Shown: piece by piece, positions 9,619 to 19,878 of the stretch
Position numbering within the stretch: the first letter of the stretch is position 1
Layout: every line of letters begins with the position of its first letter
DNA from: Pengzhenrongella sp031582905
Lineage (GTDB): Bacteria; Actinomycetota; Actinomycetes; Actinomycetales; Cellulomonadaceae
DNA length: 64,000 nt
NCBI RefSeq assembly: GCF_031582905.1
Contig: NZ_CP133990.1
Location: forward strand, 2,108,001 to 2,172,000
Reading direction: 5' to 3'
Program-made: the position numbers and the translations under genes
Notes under the pieces: generated by a model
Database searches by the model: none
Told to the model about the DNA's origin: nothing
The model's input: the letters and a program-made list of their open reading frames with translations, nothing else

Positions 9619-10302
9619 TCACCTCCCCGAGGGTTCGACGATCCGGATCCGGTCGCCGCTGTCGGTGCAGTCCGGCGGCTCGGGTGGCAGGTAGCCGGAC
9701 GGCCAGACGGTTGCGTCGTCGTAGCAGACCACCGACAGATCGGCGTCGGTGAGGTCGGCCCCACCCAGGTCCGCCTCGCTGAGGTCGGTCTTGAACAGGA
9801 CCGCACCGCTCAGGTCGGCGCCGAGAACCGCGCCCCGCAGGTCCGCGAGGCTGAGGTCTGCGTCGCGCAGCACCGCCTGGTCGAGCAGTGCGTGGGCGAG
9901 GTCGGTCCTCCTCAGGACGGCCCCGCGCAGGTCCGCTCCGCGGAGGTCGGCGCAGCCTGCCTCGACCCGGTCGTCCACGACGCCGCCTGCGCGGGCCGAC
10001 CCGACGTCCGTGCAGCCGAGGTCGAGCCCACTCAGCTCGGCGTCGCGCAGGAGGAGACCGCCGAACGGCTTCCTCGAGGCGCCGTCCAGCGCCACCTGGC
10101 GGACGAAGCGCGTGTTCTCCACCGATTGAGCGCGCACCTCCAGGCGCGAGTCCCACCAGGCCGCGAGGACGAACGCCACCACGAGCGCGACGACACCGAC
10201 CAGCCCGTCACGGACCAGGTCGTCGCGTTGCCGGCGCCAGAACGAGCGCGTCTCGGTGGGCGGCGCACCGGCCGCACCGGCGCCCGCGCGTGCGCGTCCC
10301 AT
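9619..10302 (-). CDS. Membrane-anchored pentapeptide-repeat protein
   Basis: Protein of 227 residues. After a basic N-terminus there is one membrane segment (GLVGVVALVVAFVLAAWW, about 33-50), then roughly 20 pentapeptide repeats of the A(D/N)LxG type (CADLRGADLRGAVLRRTDL and so on) forming a right-handed beta helix, and a short C-terminal tail with two Cys. The membrane anchor puts the repeats outside the cell if the positive-inside rule holds. Function is unknown; it resembles the many uncharacterised pentapeptide proteins of actinobacteria. Confidence 0.85.
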   Translation of the reverse strand: MGRARAGAGAAGAPPTETRSFWRRQRDDLVRDGLVGVVALVVAFVLAAWWDSRLEVRAQSVENTRFVRQVALDGASRKPFGGLLLRDAELSGLDLGCTDVGSARAGGVVDDRVEAGCADLRGADLRGAVLRRTDLAHALLDQAVLRDADLSLADLRGAVLGADLSGAVLFKTDLSEADLGGADLTDADLSVVCYDDATVWPSGYLPPEPPDCTDSGDRIRIVEPSGR

Positions 10303-10416
10303 CGTGACTCCCCGGCTCGGACCCCGCCCTCGGATGCCGGATGCGGCGCGACCGACGGCGTCGTCGGCCGCGCCGCATCGGCGCTCGCCCGCGCGGGGCG
10401 AACGCGGCGACCCGTC

Positions 10417-10599
10417 CTACGCGTCCTTGGGGATGAGGATCCACAGCGCGATGTAGACGAGCTCGCCGACGCCGACGAGGCCGAAGATCACGAAGCCCAC
10501 GCGGACCAGGAACTTCGGCAGGCCGAAGCGCTGCGCGAGACCGGCGCAGACGCCGGCGAGGATCTTGCCGTGACGGGGACGCACCAGGTGAGGGCTCAT
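10417..10599 (-). CDS. PspC-domain small membrane protein
   Basis: Sixty residues, almost entirely a PspC domain: RPRHGKILAGVCAGLAQRFGL, then a hydrophobic helix FLVRVGFVIFGLVGVGELVYIALWILIP. Proteins of this kind act in envelope stress responses. It starts back-to-back with the rightward AI-2E exporter region, so the two may share a promoter interval. Confidence 0.88.
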   Translation of the reverse strand: MSPHLVRPRHGKILAGVCAGLAQRFGLPKFLVRVGFVIFGLVGVGELVYIALWILIPKDA

Positions 10600-10694
10600 G
10601 ACGGCACGCTACCGACGATCCACCGCGGCGGGCAGCGGACGGGTGCTCGGCACGGCGACTGGCTCTCGGGCACCGGACGGTCCAGGGTTGCGCT

Positions 10695-11951
10695 GTGACC
10701 GTTCCCGACAGCCCCGAGGCCGCCGCGTCCCGCGCCCCTCCACCTCGACGTCGCCCGACCCGGCGTCGTCCACCGCGACGTCGCCCTCTCGGGGCAGGTC
10801 GTCCACCGGCCGGGACGCCCGGCTGGGCGCTGCCGCTGCCCGCGCCGCGACCTGGAGCGTGCGCTTCCTGCTGGTCGCCGCCGCTCTCGCGGTGCTGTGG
10901 TGGGTCGTCGCGCAGCTGTGGGTGATCGTCCTGCCGGTCGCCATCGGCGTGCTCCTGGCGACCGTGCTGTGGCCGCCGACCCGGTTGCTCCGGCGTTTTG
11001 TCCCGGCGGCGCTGGCGTCGCTCGTGGTGCTGGTGGCCGCCATCGCCGTGCTCACCGGGCTGATCGTGTGGCTCTCCCCCAGGTCGCAACCTACGTCGAG
11101 CAGCTCGCGGACGCGACGACGGCCGGCATCGAGGACCTCGCGGGCGTCGTCACCAGTCCCCGTTCAACCTCGACGACAGCCAGGTCAACCAGGCGGTCGA
11201 CGAGGTCGTCGGGTGGCTCCAGGGCAACGCGCAGACGATCGCCGGCGGCGTCGCCAGCGGGGTCGCCACGGTCGGGTCGATCCTCATCGGCACCCTGCTG
11301 GCCGTCGTCATGTGCTTCTTCGTGCTCAAGGACGGGCCGCGCTTCCTGCCGTGGCTGTCCGCCCTCGCCGGGCCGCAGGCCGCGCCGCACGTCGCCGAGC
11401 TGTCCCGGCGGTCGTGGCGGACGCTGAGCGGGTTCATCCGCGCCCAGGCGGCCGTCGGCCTGGTGGACGCGGTCGCGATCGGCATCGGGCTGGTGATCAT
11501 CGGCGTCCCGCTGGCGCTGCCGCTGTCGGTGCTCATCTTCTTCGGTGCGTTCATCCCCATCGTCGGCGCGACGGTCACCGGGATCCTGGCCGCGCTGGTG
11601 GCCCTCGTCAGCAACGGCCCGACCGCCGCGCTCATCGTCATCCTGCTCGTCCTGGTGGTCCAGCAGATCGAGGGCAACGTGCTGCAGCCGATCCTCGTCG
11701 GGCACACGCTGAACCTGCACCCCGCGCTGGTGATCCTCGCGGTCACCGCGGGTGGGTCCTTGTTCGGCATCGTCGGCGCGTTCCTGGCGGTCCCGATCGT
11801 GGCGGTCGGCACCGCGATGGTCCGCTACGGGCGCGAGCAGCTCGACGGCCCGGACGCTCCGCAGCAGGTCGAGCCGCCGCCGCCGCCCGCCCCGGCGCCC
11901 GTCCCGAGCGACGGGACCGACGGCGCCCCGCACACCGAGGACGACGCGTGA
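10695..11951 (+). CDS. AI-2E family (UPF0118) transporter, three frameshifts
   Basis: Polytopic membrane protein with an N-terminal membrane pair (VRFLLVAAALAVLWWVV...), a central soluble part (VATYVEQLADATTAGIEDL) and the conserved C-terminal half (VLKDGPRFLPWL, IFFGAFIPIVGATVTG, QQIEGNVLQPILVG, NLHPALVILAVTAGGSLFGIVGAFLAVP). Frames change at C runs 10735-10738, 11076-11080 and 11158-11161; one extra C at each restores one continuous protein of about 420 residues ending in a Pro-rich tail. The GTG at 10695 is my choice, with no strong ribosome site. Members export small molecules or ions; substrate is unknown. Confidence 0.8.
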
Positions 11952-11994
11952 CGTCGGGGCGGCACCGGCGCGCCGTCGTGCGACGCTGGGCGAC

Positions 11995-12275
11995 ATGACC
12001 GACCGCGACCCCGCGCCTCCGCACCGCCCCTCCCCGGCCCGGCCGGCCCACCCGCCAGCTCACCGGGCGACACCTCGGCCGGCGCGTCGCTGCGGGACCG
12101 CTGGTGGTGGTCGCCGACGCTGGCGATCGCCCTGGGCGTCGTCGTCGTGGGCTACCAGGTGGGGGCGCTGCGCAGCGACGACCCGATCTGGCTCAACTGG
12201 GTCGTCGCCGCCCTGGGCGCGGTCGCTGTGCTCTACGGCGCCGTCGCCCTGCTGCGCGCCTACCGCTCGCGCTGA
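11995..12275 (+). CDS. Small two-helix membrane protein, frameshifted
   Basis: It starts ATG-ACC-GAC at 11995 (MTDRDPAPPHRPSP) and then, in another frame, continues DTSAGASLRDRWWW and two membrane helices (LAIALGVVVVGYQVGAL and WVVAALGAVAVLYGAVALLRAY), ending at the TGA at 12273. The frame change is somewhere in the C/G-rich stretch 12041-12056. The product would be about 93 residues. It overlaps the convergent small gene by 16 bp. I do not recognise the family. Confidence 0.55.
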
Positions 12276-12394
12276 GCCTCGCGGTGGTCCGGCTCCGACC
12301 GCGCGACGTCGGCCACCTCCTCCTCGGGGCGCGGGGGCACGGTCTCGTCGGGCTCGAGGTGCGGGACGTCGTCGTGGGACGGCTGGTCGGTCAT
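12260..12394 (-). CDS. Small acidic protein, unknown function
   Basis: Forty-four residues, MTDQPSHDDVPHLEPDETVP..., rich in Asp, Glu and Pro and probably unstructured. GGAGG nine bases before the ATG at 12394 supports real translation. It converges with the small membrane protein gene. No function can be assigned. Confidence 0.5.
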   Translation of the reverse strand: MTDQPSHDDVPHLEPDETVPPRPEEEVADVARSEPDHREAQRER

Positions 12395-12586
12395 CGTCAG
12401 ACCTCCGGGGTGCGGATCGATGGGTGGAGCCACACCGTACGACGCACCCCCGCAGCGGCGCGCGCACCGCCGCGCTGACGCATCGGGGTGATTCCTCGCT
12501 CGCTGAGCCGCGTCGGTTGCACCGTGGCAGCCGGAGCCTCCTACGCTGTGGCGTCCGCGTGTCCCAGCGCCCCGAGGAGCGAACGC

Positions 12587-13204
12587 GTGCTCGAAGGTAG
12601 TCCCTGCACCGTGCTCGTCGACGACGAGGAGGTCGCCCGCGGCGTCGTGAGCGTCGACAGCGGCCTGTCGCTGGAGGTGTCGCTGCACGACGGCGCCGAC
12701 GCCGTCCCCGACGCCGGCAGCTCCATCGTGCTGCGCACGTTCGAGGAGTCACGCGGCCGGCGCGACTACGCCGTCGTCGTCCGGGCCCGGACCGACGACG
12801 GCCTCGTCCTGGACGAGCTCGCCCTGCTGTCCGCCTACCAGCAGCGGGCGATCGTCCGGGTCGCGACCGACCTGGGGATCACGCTCGAGTACCAGGTGGT
12901 CGACGACCGCCCGGTCGATCTCGACCCGCCGATCGAGGCGGCCGTGATCGACCTCAGCGCGACGGGCATCCGCGTGCACTGCCGGGTGCCGCTCACCGAG
13001 GGGCAGCGGGTCGGCTTCACGCTGCGCACCGACTTCGACGAGCTGCCGCTGGTCGCCGAGGTGCTGCGCCGCGAGGAGGCACCTCGCGGCTACCGCTACG
13101 GCTGCCGGCTGATCGGGACGACCCAGCGCGAGGCCGACGCGCTGCACCGCTACGTCCTGAGCGAGCAGATCGCCCGCCGCTTCCGCGCCGGGGACGACGA
13201 CTGA
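12587..13204 (+). CDS. PilZ-domain c-di-GMP receptor
   Basis: Protein of 205 residues from a GTG at 12587 with GAGGAG upstream. The N-terminal half is a YcgR_2-like beta domain. The C-terminal half is PilZ with both nucleotide-binding motifs intact: RxxxR in QQRAIVRV (Arg 87 and 91) and DxSxxG in IDLSATG (122-127). It should bind cyclic di-GMP, which in this lineage usually controls motility or envelope traits. It is monocistronic, followed by a strong hairpin. Confidence 0.88.
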   Translation: MLEGSPCTVLVDDEEVARGVVSVDSGLSLEVSLHDGADAVPDAGSSIVLRTFEESRGRRDYAVVVRARTDDGLVLDELALLSAYQQRAIVRVATDLGITLEYQVVDDRPVDLDPPIEAAVIDLSATGIRVHCRVPLTEGQRVGFTLRTDFDELPLVAEVLRREEAPRGYRYGCRLIGTTQREADALHRYVLSEQIARRFRAGDDD

Positions 13205-13229
13205 CCCCACCGGAGGACCCGGTGGGGTC
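13203..13229 (+). terminator. Hairpin terminator after the PilZ gene
   Basis: Perfect 11-bp stem GACCCCACCGG / CCGGTGGGGTC (13203-13213 and 13219-13229) with a five-base loop, overlapping the stop codon. No T tract follows, as is common in high-GC actinobacteria. It can serve both this gene and the convergent metallo-hydrolase. Confidence 0.7.
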
Positions 13230-13249
13230 GGCGCCGGTCGCGTCCCGGG

Positions 13250-13906
13250 TCAGCCGGCGCTGATGGTCTCGCCCGGCTGCACGCGCGTGTACTGAGTGTC
13301 ACCGATGCCCGGTCCGCGCTCCCCCAGCAGGCCGTCGACGAGCGTCCGGCCGGCGTCGGCCAGGATCGCGTCGTGGATCGGGACCGCTCGGCGGGCGCCG
13401 ACCGCGCGCACGTAGTCGATCGCCTCGGCGGTCTTGAGCCAGGGCGCCGCGACCGGGACCAGCAGGACCTCGACCGCGGCATCGGGCACCGTGAACGCGT
13501 CCCCGGGGTGCAGCACGACGCCGTCGACGAGATACCCGACGTTGGCGATCTGCGGCACGTCCGGGTGGATGACGGCGTGCTTGTCCCCCACCACGTCGAC
13601 GGCGAAGCCGGCGACGTCGAGGTGGTCGCCGGGGCTGACGGTGTGCACCCGGGACGCGACGGCGTCGTCGTCGCCGACGACGGCGCCCACGACCGCCTCG
13701 GGCGCCCACACCTCGAGCTCCGCGCGGCCGACCAGCGCGGCGCGCAGCTCGTCCGGGACGACGTGGTCGACGTGGTCGTGGGTCACGAGCACCGCGGTCG
13801 CGTCGTCGAGCGCGTCCGTGGCGCTGAACGCGCCGGGGTCGATGACGAGGCGGGACCCGTTCTTGTCGAGGCGTACGCAGGCGTGCCCGAGCAGGGTGAT
13901 GTCCAT
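13250..13906 (-). CDS. MBL-fold metallo-hydrolase (UlaG-like)
   Basis: Protein of 218 residues with the zinc-binding motif THDHVDH (His 43-48), N-terminal GHACVRLD and further ligand regions DKHAVIH and LHPGDAF. The overall pattern fits the UlaG-type family of metal-dependent hydrolases. It is cytoplasmic, and the substrate cannot be told. It lies directly downstream of pyc but is separated from it by a 14-bp hairpin, so it is probably its own unit. Confidence 0.88.
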   Translation of the reverse strand: MDITLLGHACVRLDKNGSRLVIDPGAFSATDALDDATAVLVTHDHVDHVVPDELRAALVGRAELEVWAPEAVVGAVVGDDDAVASRVHTVSPGDHLDVAGFAVDVVGDKHAVIHPDVPQIANVGYLVDGVVLHPGDAFTVPDAAVEVLLVPVAAPWLKTAEAIDYVRAVGARRAVPIHDAILADAGRTLVDGLLGERGPGIGDTQYTRVQPGETISAG

Positions 13907-13929
13907 GCCGGTCAGCCTGCCACGACCGC

Positions 13930-13964
13930 CGCGGGCCCACCGCTCGAGCGGCGGTGGGCCCGCG
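13930..13964 (-). terminator. Hairpin terminator after pyc
   Basis: A 14-bp perfect stem, CGCGGGCCCACCGC at 13930-13943 and its complement at 13951-13964, with a 7-base loop, lies 32 bp beyond the pyc stop in the direction of transcription. Confidence 0.7.
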
Positions 13965-13995
13965 TCCCGCGGGGTCGGGCGGAGCTCGGGCGGGG

Positions 13996-16900
13996 TCAGC
14001 CGACCACGAGCACGAGGTCGCCGCCCTCGAGCTGCTGCACCGCGCCGATCGCGAGCCGGGTCACCTTGCCGGCCACGGGCGTGGTGATGGCGGCCTCCAT
14101 CTTCATGGCCTCGACCGTCGCGACGGTCTGACCCGCCTCGACGCTCTGGCCCTCCTGGACGACCGGGGTCACCGCACCCGCGAACGGTGCGGCGATGTGC
14201 CCGGGGACGCCGGGGTCGGCCTTCTCCGCGGTCGCGACGTCGACGTCGACGGTCCGATCGCGCACCTGCAGCGGGCGCAGCTGGCCGTTGAGGGTGAACA
14301 TGACGCTGCGCATGCCGCGCTCGTCCGGCTCCCCCACCGCCTCCAGGCCGACCAGCAGCCGGACGCCCTTCTCCAGGGCGATCTCGACCTCGTCGCCGGC
14401 CTGCATCCCGTACAGGTAGCTGCTCGTGGTGAGCACCGACACGTCGCCGTAGGCGGCCCGTGCGGACTCGTACTCCTTCGTCGGCCCGGGGAACAGCAGG
14501 TGGTTGAGACGGTCCCGGCGGGTCGCGGAGTCACCGGCGAGCTCGGCGCGGTCCTCCTCGGTCAGCGGGGTGACCCCGCGGCGGACCGTGCGCCCGGCCA
14601 GCGCCTTGGTCCGGAACGGCTCGGGCCATCCGCCGGGCGGGTCGCCCAGCTCGCCGGACAGGAAGCTCACCACCGAGTCGGGGATGTCGAAGCTCGCCGG
14701 GTCCTCGGCGAACCGGGCCGGGTCCGCCCCGCGCGCCACGAGGTGCAGGGCGAGGTCGCCGACGACCTTCGACGACGGTGTGACCTTGACCAGCCGGCCG
14801 AGGATGCTGTCGGCGGCGGCGTAGGTCGACTCGATGTCCTCGAACCGGTCCCCCAGGCCCAGGGCGATCGCCTGCTGGCGCAGGTTGGACAGCTGCCCGC
14901 CGGGGATCTCGTGGTCGTACACGCGTCCCGTCGGGCCGGGCAGCCCGGACTCGAACGGCCGGTACAGCCGCCGGACGGCCTCCCAGTACGGCTCGAGGTC
15001 GGACACCGCGCGCAGCCCCAGGCCCGTGTCGCGCTCGGTGTGCTCCAGGGCCGCGACCAGCGCGGACAGCGACGGCTGGCTCGTGGTGCCGGCCATCGCG
15101 GCGCTCGCCGCGTCGACGGCGTCCGCGCCCGCGGCGGAGGCCGCGAGCAGGGTCGCGAGCTGACCGCCGGCGGTGTCGTGGGTGTGGACGTGCACCGGCA
15201 GGTCGAACCGCTCGCGCAGCGCCGTGACCAGGCGCGACGCGGCGGCCGGGCGGAGCAGGCCGGCCATGTCCTTGATCGCCAGGACGTGCGCGCCGGCCTC
15301 GACGATCCGGTCGGCGAGGTGCAGGTAGTAGTCGAGGGTGTAGAGGTCCTCGGCCGGGTCCAGCAGGTTGCCGGTGTAGCACAGCGCGACCTCGGCGACC
15401 GGCGTGCCGGCCTCGCGCACCGCCTGGATCGCCGGGCGCATCTGCTCGACGTCGTTGAGCGCGTCGAAGATGCGGAAGATGTCGATGCCGGTGTCGGTCG
15501 CCTCGCGGACGAACGCGTCGGTCACCTCGGTCGGGTACGGGGTGTACCCGACCGTGTTGCGACCGCGCAGCAGCATCTGGATGGCGACGTTGGGCAGGGC
15601 CTCGCGCAGCGCCGCGAGGCGGTCCCACGGGTCCTCGCCGAGGAAGCGGAGCGCGACGTCGTAGGTGGCCCCGCCCCACGCCTCGACCGAGAGCAGGCCG
15701 GGGGTCAGTCGCGCGACGTGCGGCGCGACGGCGACGAGGTCGAGCGTCCGCACGCGCGTCGCGAGCAGCGACTGGTGCGCGTCCCGGAACGTCGTGTCGG
15801 TGACCGCGAGGGACGGCTGGGCGCGCAGGTCCGCCGCGAACCCCTCCGGGCCGAGCCTGAGCAGCCGCTGGCGGCTGCCGTCCGGCGCGGGCGCGCCGAG
15901 GTCGATGGCCGGGAGCTTGACGGCCGGGTCGATGAGGGACGGCGCGGGGCCGTTCGGCTTGTTGACGGTGACGTCGCCGAGGAAGGACAGCAGCTTGGTC
16001 CCGCGGTCTGCGCTGCGGCGTGCGGCCAGCAGCTCGGGGCGCTCGTCGATGAACGACGTCGCCAGGTCACCCGCGACGAAGCTGTCGTCCGCCAGCACGG
16101 CCTGCAGGAACGGGATGTTGGTCCGGACGCCGCGGATGCGGAACTCGGCCAGCGCGCGACGGGCCCGGCGGACCGCCGTCGGGAAGTCCCGGCCGCGGCA
16201 GGTGAGCTTGACCAGCATGGAGTCGAAGTGCCCGGAGATCTCGGCGCCCGCTGTCGCGGTGGCACCGTCGAGCCGGACGCCCGCGCCGCCCGGGGAGCGG
16301 TAGGCGATGATCCGGCCGGTGTCGGGGCGAAAGCCGTTGCCCGGGTCCTCGGTGGTGATGCGGGACTGCAGCGCGAAGCCGTTGACGTGCACGGTCTCCT
16401 GGCTGATCCCGAGGTCGGCGAGGGTCTCCCCGCGGCGATCCGCATCTGCGACGAGACGAGGTCGATGTCGGTGACCTCCTCGGTCACCGTGTGCTCGACC
16501 TGGATGCGCGGGTTCATCTCGATGAACACGTGCTTGCCGGCACGCTCGCCGACCGTGTCGACGAGGAACTCCACGGTCCCGGCGTTCTGGTAGCCGATGC
16601 TGCGCGCGAACGTCACGGCGTCGCGGCACAGCGCGTCGCGGATCTCCGGGTCGAGGTTCGGCGCGGGCGCGATCTCGATGACCTTCTGGTGACGCCGCTG
16701 CACCGAGCAGTCACGCTCGAACAGGTGCACGACGTCGCCGGTGCCGTCGGCGAGGATCTGCACCTCGATGTGGCGCGGGCGCAGCACGGCCTGCTCGAGG
16801 AACATGGTCGGGTCGCCGAACGCGCTGTCGGCCTCGCGCATCGCCGCGGACAGCGCCTCGCGCAGGTCCTCGCGGCGGTCGACGCGGCGCATGCCGCGCC

Positions 16901-17393
16901 CGCCACCACCCGCGACCGCCTTGGCGAAGATCGGGAAGCCGATGCGGTCGGCCGCGGCGACCAGCTCGTCGACGTCCGACGACGGCTCGGACGACTCGAG
17001 CACCGGGATTCCGGCCTCGCGCGCCGCCTTCAGGGCGCGGACCTTGTTGCCGGCGAGCTCGAGGACCTCGGCGGGCGGGCCGACGAAGGTGATGCCGGCG
17101 TCCTTGCAGGCCCGGGCGAGGTCGGGGTTCTCCGACAGGAAGCCGTAGCCGGGGTAGACGGCGTCGGCGCCGGCGTCCTGGGCGACCCGGATGATCTCGT
17201 CGATGTCGAGGTACGCCCGGACGGGATGGCCGGCCTCCCCGATGGGGTAGGCCTCGTCGGCCTTGAGCCGGTGCTCGGAGTTGCGGTCCTCGTGCGGGAA
17301 CACCGCGACGGTGCGGGCTCCGAGCTCGTAGGCGGCGCGGAACGCCCGTACGGCGATCTCGGCCCGGTTCGCGACGAGCACCTTCGAGAACAC
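13996..17393 (-). CDS. pyc: Pyruvate carboxylase, one frameshift
   Basis: Biotin enzyme that carboxylates pyruvate to oxaloacetate, an anaplerotic step. Domain order: biotin carboxylase (MFSKVLVANRAEIAVR, ATP-grasp loop KAVAGGGGRGMRR), carboxyltransferase (TDTTFRDAHQSLLATR, AIKDMAGLL), and the C-terminal biotinyl domain with EAMKMEA (Lys about 1097). The length of about 1131 residues matches the family. The frame breaks at the C run 16438-16441 after SSQMRIAAG; one more base restores IAAG-ETLADLGISQ. As an essential-type core enzyme, this argues for a sequence error. A cluster of three 9-bp motifs lies about 175-230 bp upstream. Confidence 0.95.
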
Positions 17394-17567
17394 GGCTCAC
17401 TCCATCCATCGATCGGCAGGCGCACGCGGAGGACCCACGCGGGCCGGCGGCGCTGCTGGTGGGACGCCGCGGCGCTGCCGTCGGCCGTCCTGACGGCGGC
17501 GATCCTCCCACGGCTCGACGCCGTGCGTCGTCACGGTCCGGATCGTGTCCGGGTCATGCGGGGTCAC

Positions 17568-17624
17568 GCACGCGTCATGGACGCCTGGGGACGCGTGCAG
17601 CGGACACGTGTAGGTGACGCGTGC
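17568..17624. promoter_or_regulatory. Three copies of a 9-bp motif upstream of pyc
   Basis: GACGCGTGC occurs at 17590-17598 and 17616-17624, and its exact complement GCACGCGTC at 17568-17576. The first two copies in position form an inverted repeat with a 13-bp spacer, the last two a direct repeat 26 bp apart. The cluster lies between pyc and the end of the MerR gene. It looks like a regulator-binding array; the regulator is unknown. Confidence 0.45.
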
Positions 17625-17666
17625 CGGGGCCGGCGAGGAGCGCCGGGGGTGGATCCGGTCGCCGGC

Positions 17667-18254
<588 letters not shown>

Positions 18255-18362
18255 GCGTCCTCCAAGTCGAAACCTCTGCGCATCCGCCGGGTTCGGCGCA
18301 CGCACCCCGATCGCGGCGCGTGGCGCCGGCGGGAGGGTCGAGTGCTACGGATGTCATTCTGC

Positions 18363-18390
18363 ACGCTAGGCCGACCGGGGGCCGGGTCAA
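18363..18390 (-). promoter_or_regulatory. Sigma70-type promoter candidate for the MerR gene
   Basis: Reading leftward, TTGACC (18390-18385) and TAGCGT (18368-18363) are separated by 16 bp and lie about 110 bp before the MerR start. Both hexamers fit the housekeeping consensus of actinobacteria. Confidence 0.5.
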
Positions 18391-18463
18391 CGACGCGGCC
18401 GCCGACACGCTGACCGCGTGTCGCACCCGGTGTGTCCGAGGTCCAGGTCGAGGTCGAACGTCG

Positions 18464-19015
18464 CTACGGGAGCCCGCCGCCCCCGGACCGCGGACCCGGG
18501 CGGCCGCCGGGCGGCTCACCGCCGCCCGCGTCGCCCTCCTCGAAGTCGTCGGGGGTGACGTGGTCGAGGAACTCGCGGAACCGCTCGAGCTCGGCCTCGG
18601 CCGGCTTGGTGGAGACCTCGACGCCGGCGACCGCGACCACCTCGGCCGAGCACAGCACCGGGCTGCCGGTCCGGACGGCCAGCGCGATGGCGTCCGACGC
18701 GCGCGAGTCGACCCGCGCACCGGTCCCCAGCACGAGGGCGGCGTGGAAGACGCCGTCGGTCAGCTCGGTGATCTCCACCCGGGTGAGCCCGACGCCGACG
18801 GCCGCGAGCACGTCGCGCAGCAGGTCGTGGGTCATCGGACGCGGCGTGACGATGCCGGCCTGGGCGGTGGCGATCGCGCTGGCCTCGGTCGGGCCGATGA
18901 GGATGGGCACGAAGAGCTCGGCGGCCGGGTCCAGGAGCAGCACCACGATCTCGTCGTCGACCAGGTGCTGACGCACCCCGACGACCTCGACCGGCACCAT
19001 CTCCTCGTCACCCAT
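18464..19015 (-). CDS. DUF151 bifunctional nuclease family protein (Rv1829-like)
   Basis: Protein of 183 residues. The DUF151 domain covers most of it (VPVEVVGVRQHL..., FVPILIGPTEASAIA, PMTHDLLRDVLAAVG, VDSRASDAIALAVRTGSPVLCSAEVV), followed by a Glu-rich helix and a Gly/Pro tail. Family members have reported DNase/RNase activity, but the actinobacterial role is unclear. It starts 30 bp after ftsR and is probably cotranscribed with it. Confidence 0.9.
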   Translation of the reverse strand: MGDEEMVPVEVVGVRQHLVDDEIVVLLLDPAAELFVPILIGPTEASAIATAQAGIVTPRPMTHDLLRDVLAAVGVGLTRVEITELTDGVFHAALVLGTGARVDSRASDAIALAVRTGSPVLCSAEVVAVAGVEVSTKPAEAELERFREFLDHVTPDDFEEGDAGGGEPPGGRPGPRSGGGGLP

Positions 19016-19044
19016 CACACGCCCACGCTACGACCCCTGCAGCC

Positions 19045-19878
19045 TCAGGGCGCAAGGTCGGCGACGCCGGCGCGGACCATCACCGTGTGCAGCTGACCGC
19101 ACAGCTCGCCGACCTCCGCCGCGAGCGTCGCGGCCCGCGCCCGCGACGAGCTGGTGTGCTGGCCGCGCCACGGCGCGACGACCTGCTCGACGAGGTCGAC
19201 CTGGCGGTCGGCGGCGGCACGGAAGCCGCGCAGGTGCCGCGCGTCGATGCCGTGCTCCCGCAGCGTGGCGGCCAGCACGACGACGTCACGCGCCCACAGG
19301 TCGAACTGCCCTCGCGGCCCCGGGCGCAGCACGCCGGCCTCGACGAGCTCGGTCACCACCTGCTCGTCGACGCCCGCCTCCGCGGCGAGGCCCGCGGCGG
19401 AGAAGCGCCCGGCGACGGTGGGTGCCTGGCGGACGCCGTCGGCGGTCGCCAGCCGGGCCGGCGCGGGCGCCTGGCTCTCGTCGCCCGCGTCGAGCGCCGC
19501 GAGCTGCTCGCCGATCACCTTGAGCGGCAGGTACCGGTCGCGCTGCTGGCGCAGGACGAACCGCAGCCGCTCGACGTCCGCGGGGCTGTACTGGCGGTAG
19601 CCGGCCTGCGTGCGCACGGGCTCCACCAGGCCCTGCTCCTCGAGGAAGCGGAGCTTGGAGTTGGTCACCGTGGGGAACTCCAGCTGCAGCGCACCCAGGA
19701 CGTCGGAGATCCGCATCGACGCCCGCCGTGAGATGCCCCGGGGCCACGGCTCGACGACGTGCGGCGACGACCCCGCCGGCGTGGTCGCCTCGGGGGCGGC
19801 CGCGGGGCGCGCGTGGTCCTGCGCTCGGCTCACGACCGGCTCACGACTGGGCGGCTGCGCCGGCGCCGCCTGCGTCAC
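19045..19878 (-). CDS. ftsR: MerR-family regulator FtsR (Rv1828-like)
   Basis: Protein of up to 277 residues. The MerR HTH begins MRISDVLGALQLEFPTVTNS and continues KLRFLEEQGLVEPVRTQAGYRQYSPADVERLRFVL, the signature of the GarA-linked MerR shown in corynebacteria to activate ftsZ. A second winged-helix part follows (SAAGLAAEAGVDEQVVTELVEAG). The GTG at 19878 overlaps the FHA gene by 38 bp; a GTG at 19833, after the FHA stop, is an alternative. The N-terminal 50 residues are low-complexity. Function in division is inferred from orthology and position. Confidence 0.88.
   Translation of the reverse strand: MTQAAPAQPPSREPVVSRAQDHARPAAAPEATTPAGSSPHVVEPWPRGISRRASMRISDVLGALQLEFPTVTNSKLRFLEEQGLVEPVRTQAGYRQYSPADVERLRFVLRQQRDRYLPLKVIGEQLAALDAGDESQAPAPARLATADGVRQAPTVAGRFSAAGLAAEAGVDEQVVTELVEAGVLRPGPRGQFDLWARDVVVLAATLREHGIDARHLRGFRAAADRQVDLVEQVVAPWRGQHTSSSRARAATLAAEVGELCGQLHTVMVRAGVADLAP

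Noticed and set aside
13954..16593. Long rightward open frame of about 880 codons opposite pyc
   Set aside because: It is antisense to a clear pyruvate carboxylase, has Arg/Gly/Val-rich composition with no domain, and is an expected effect of very high GC.
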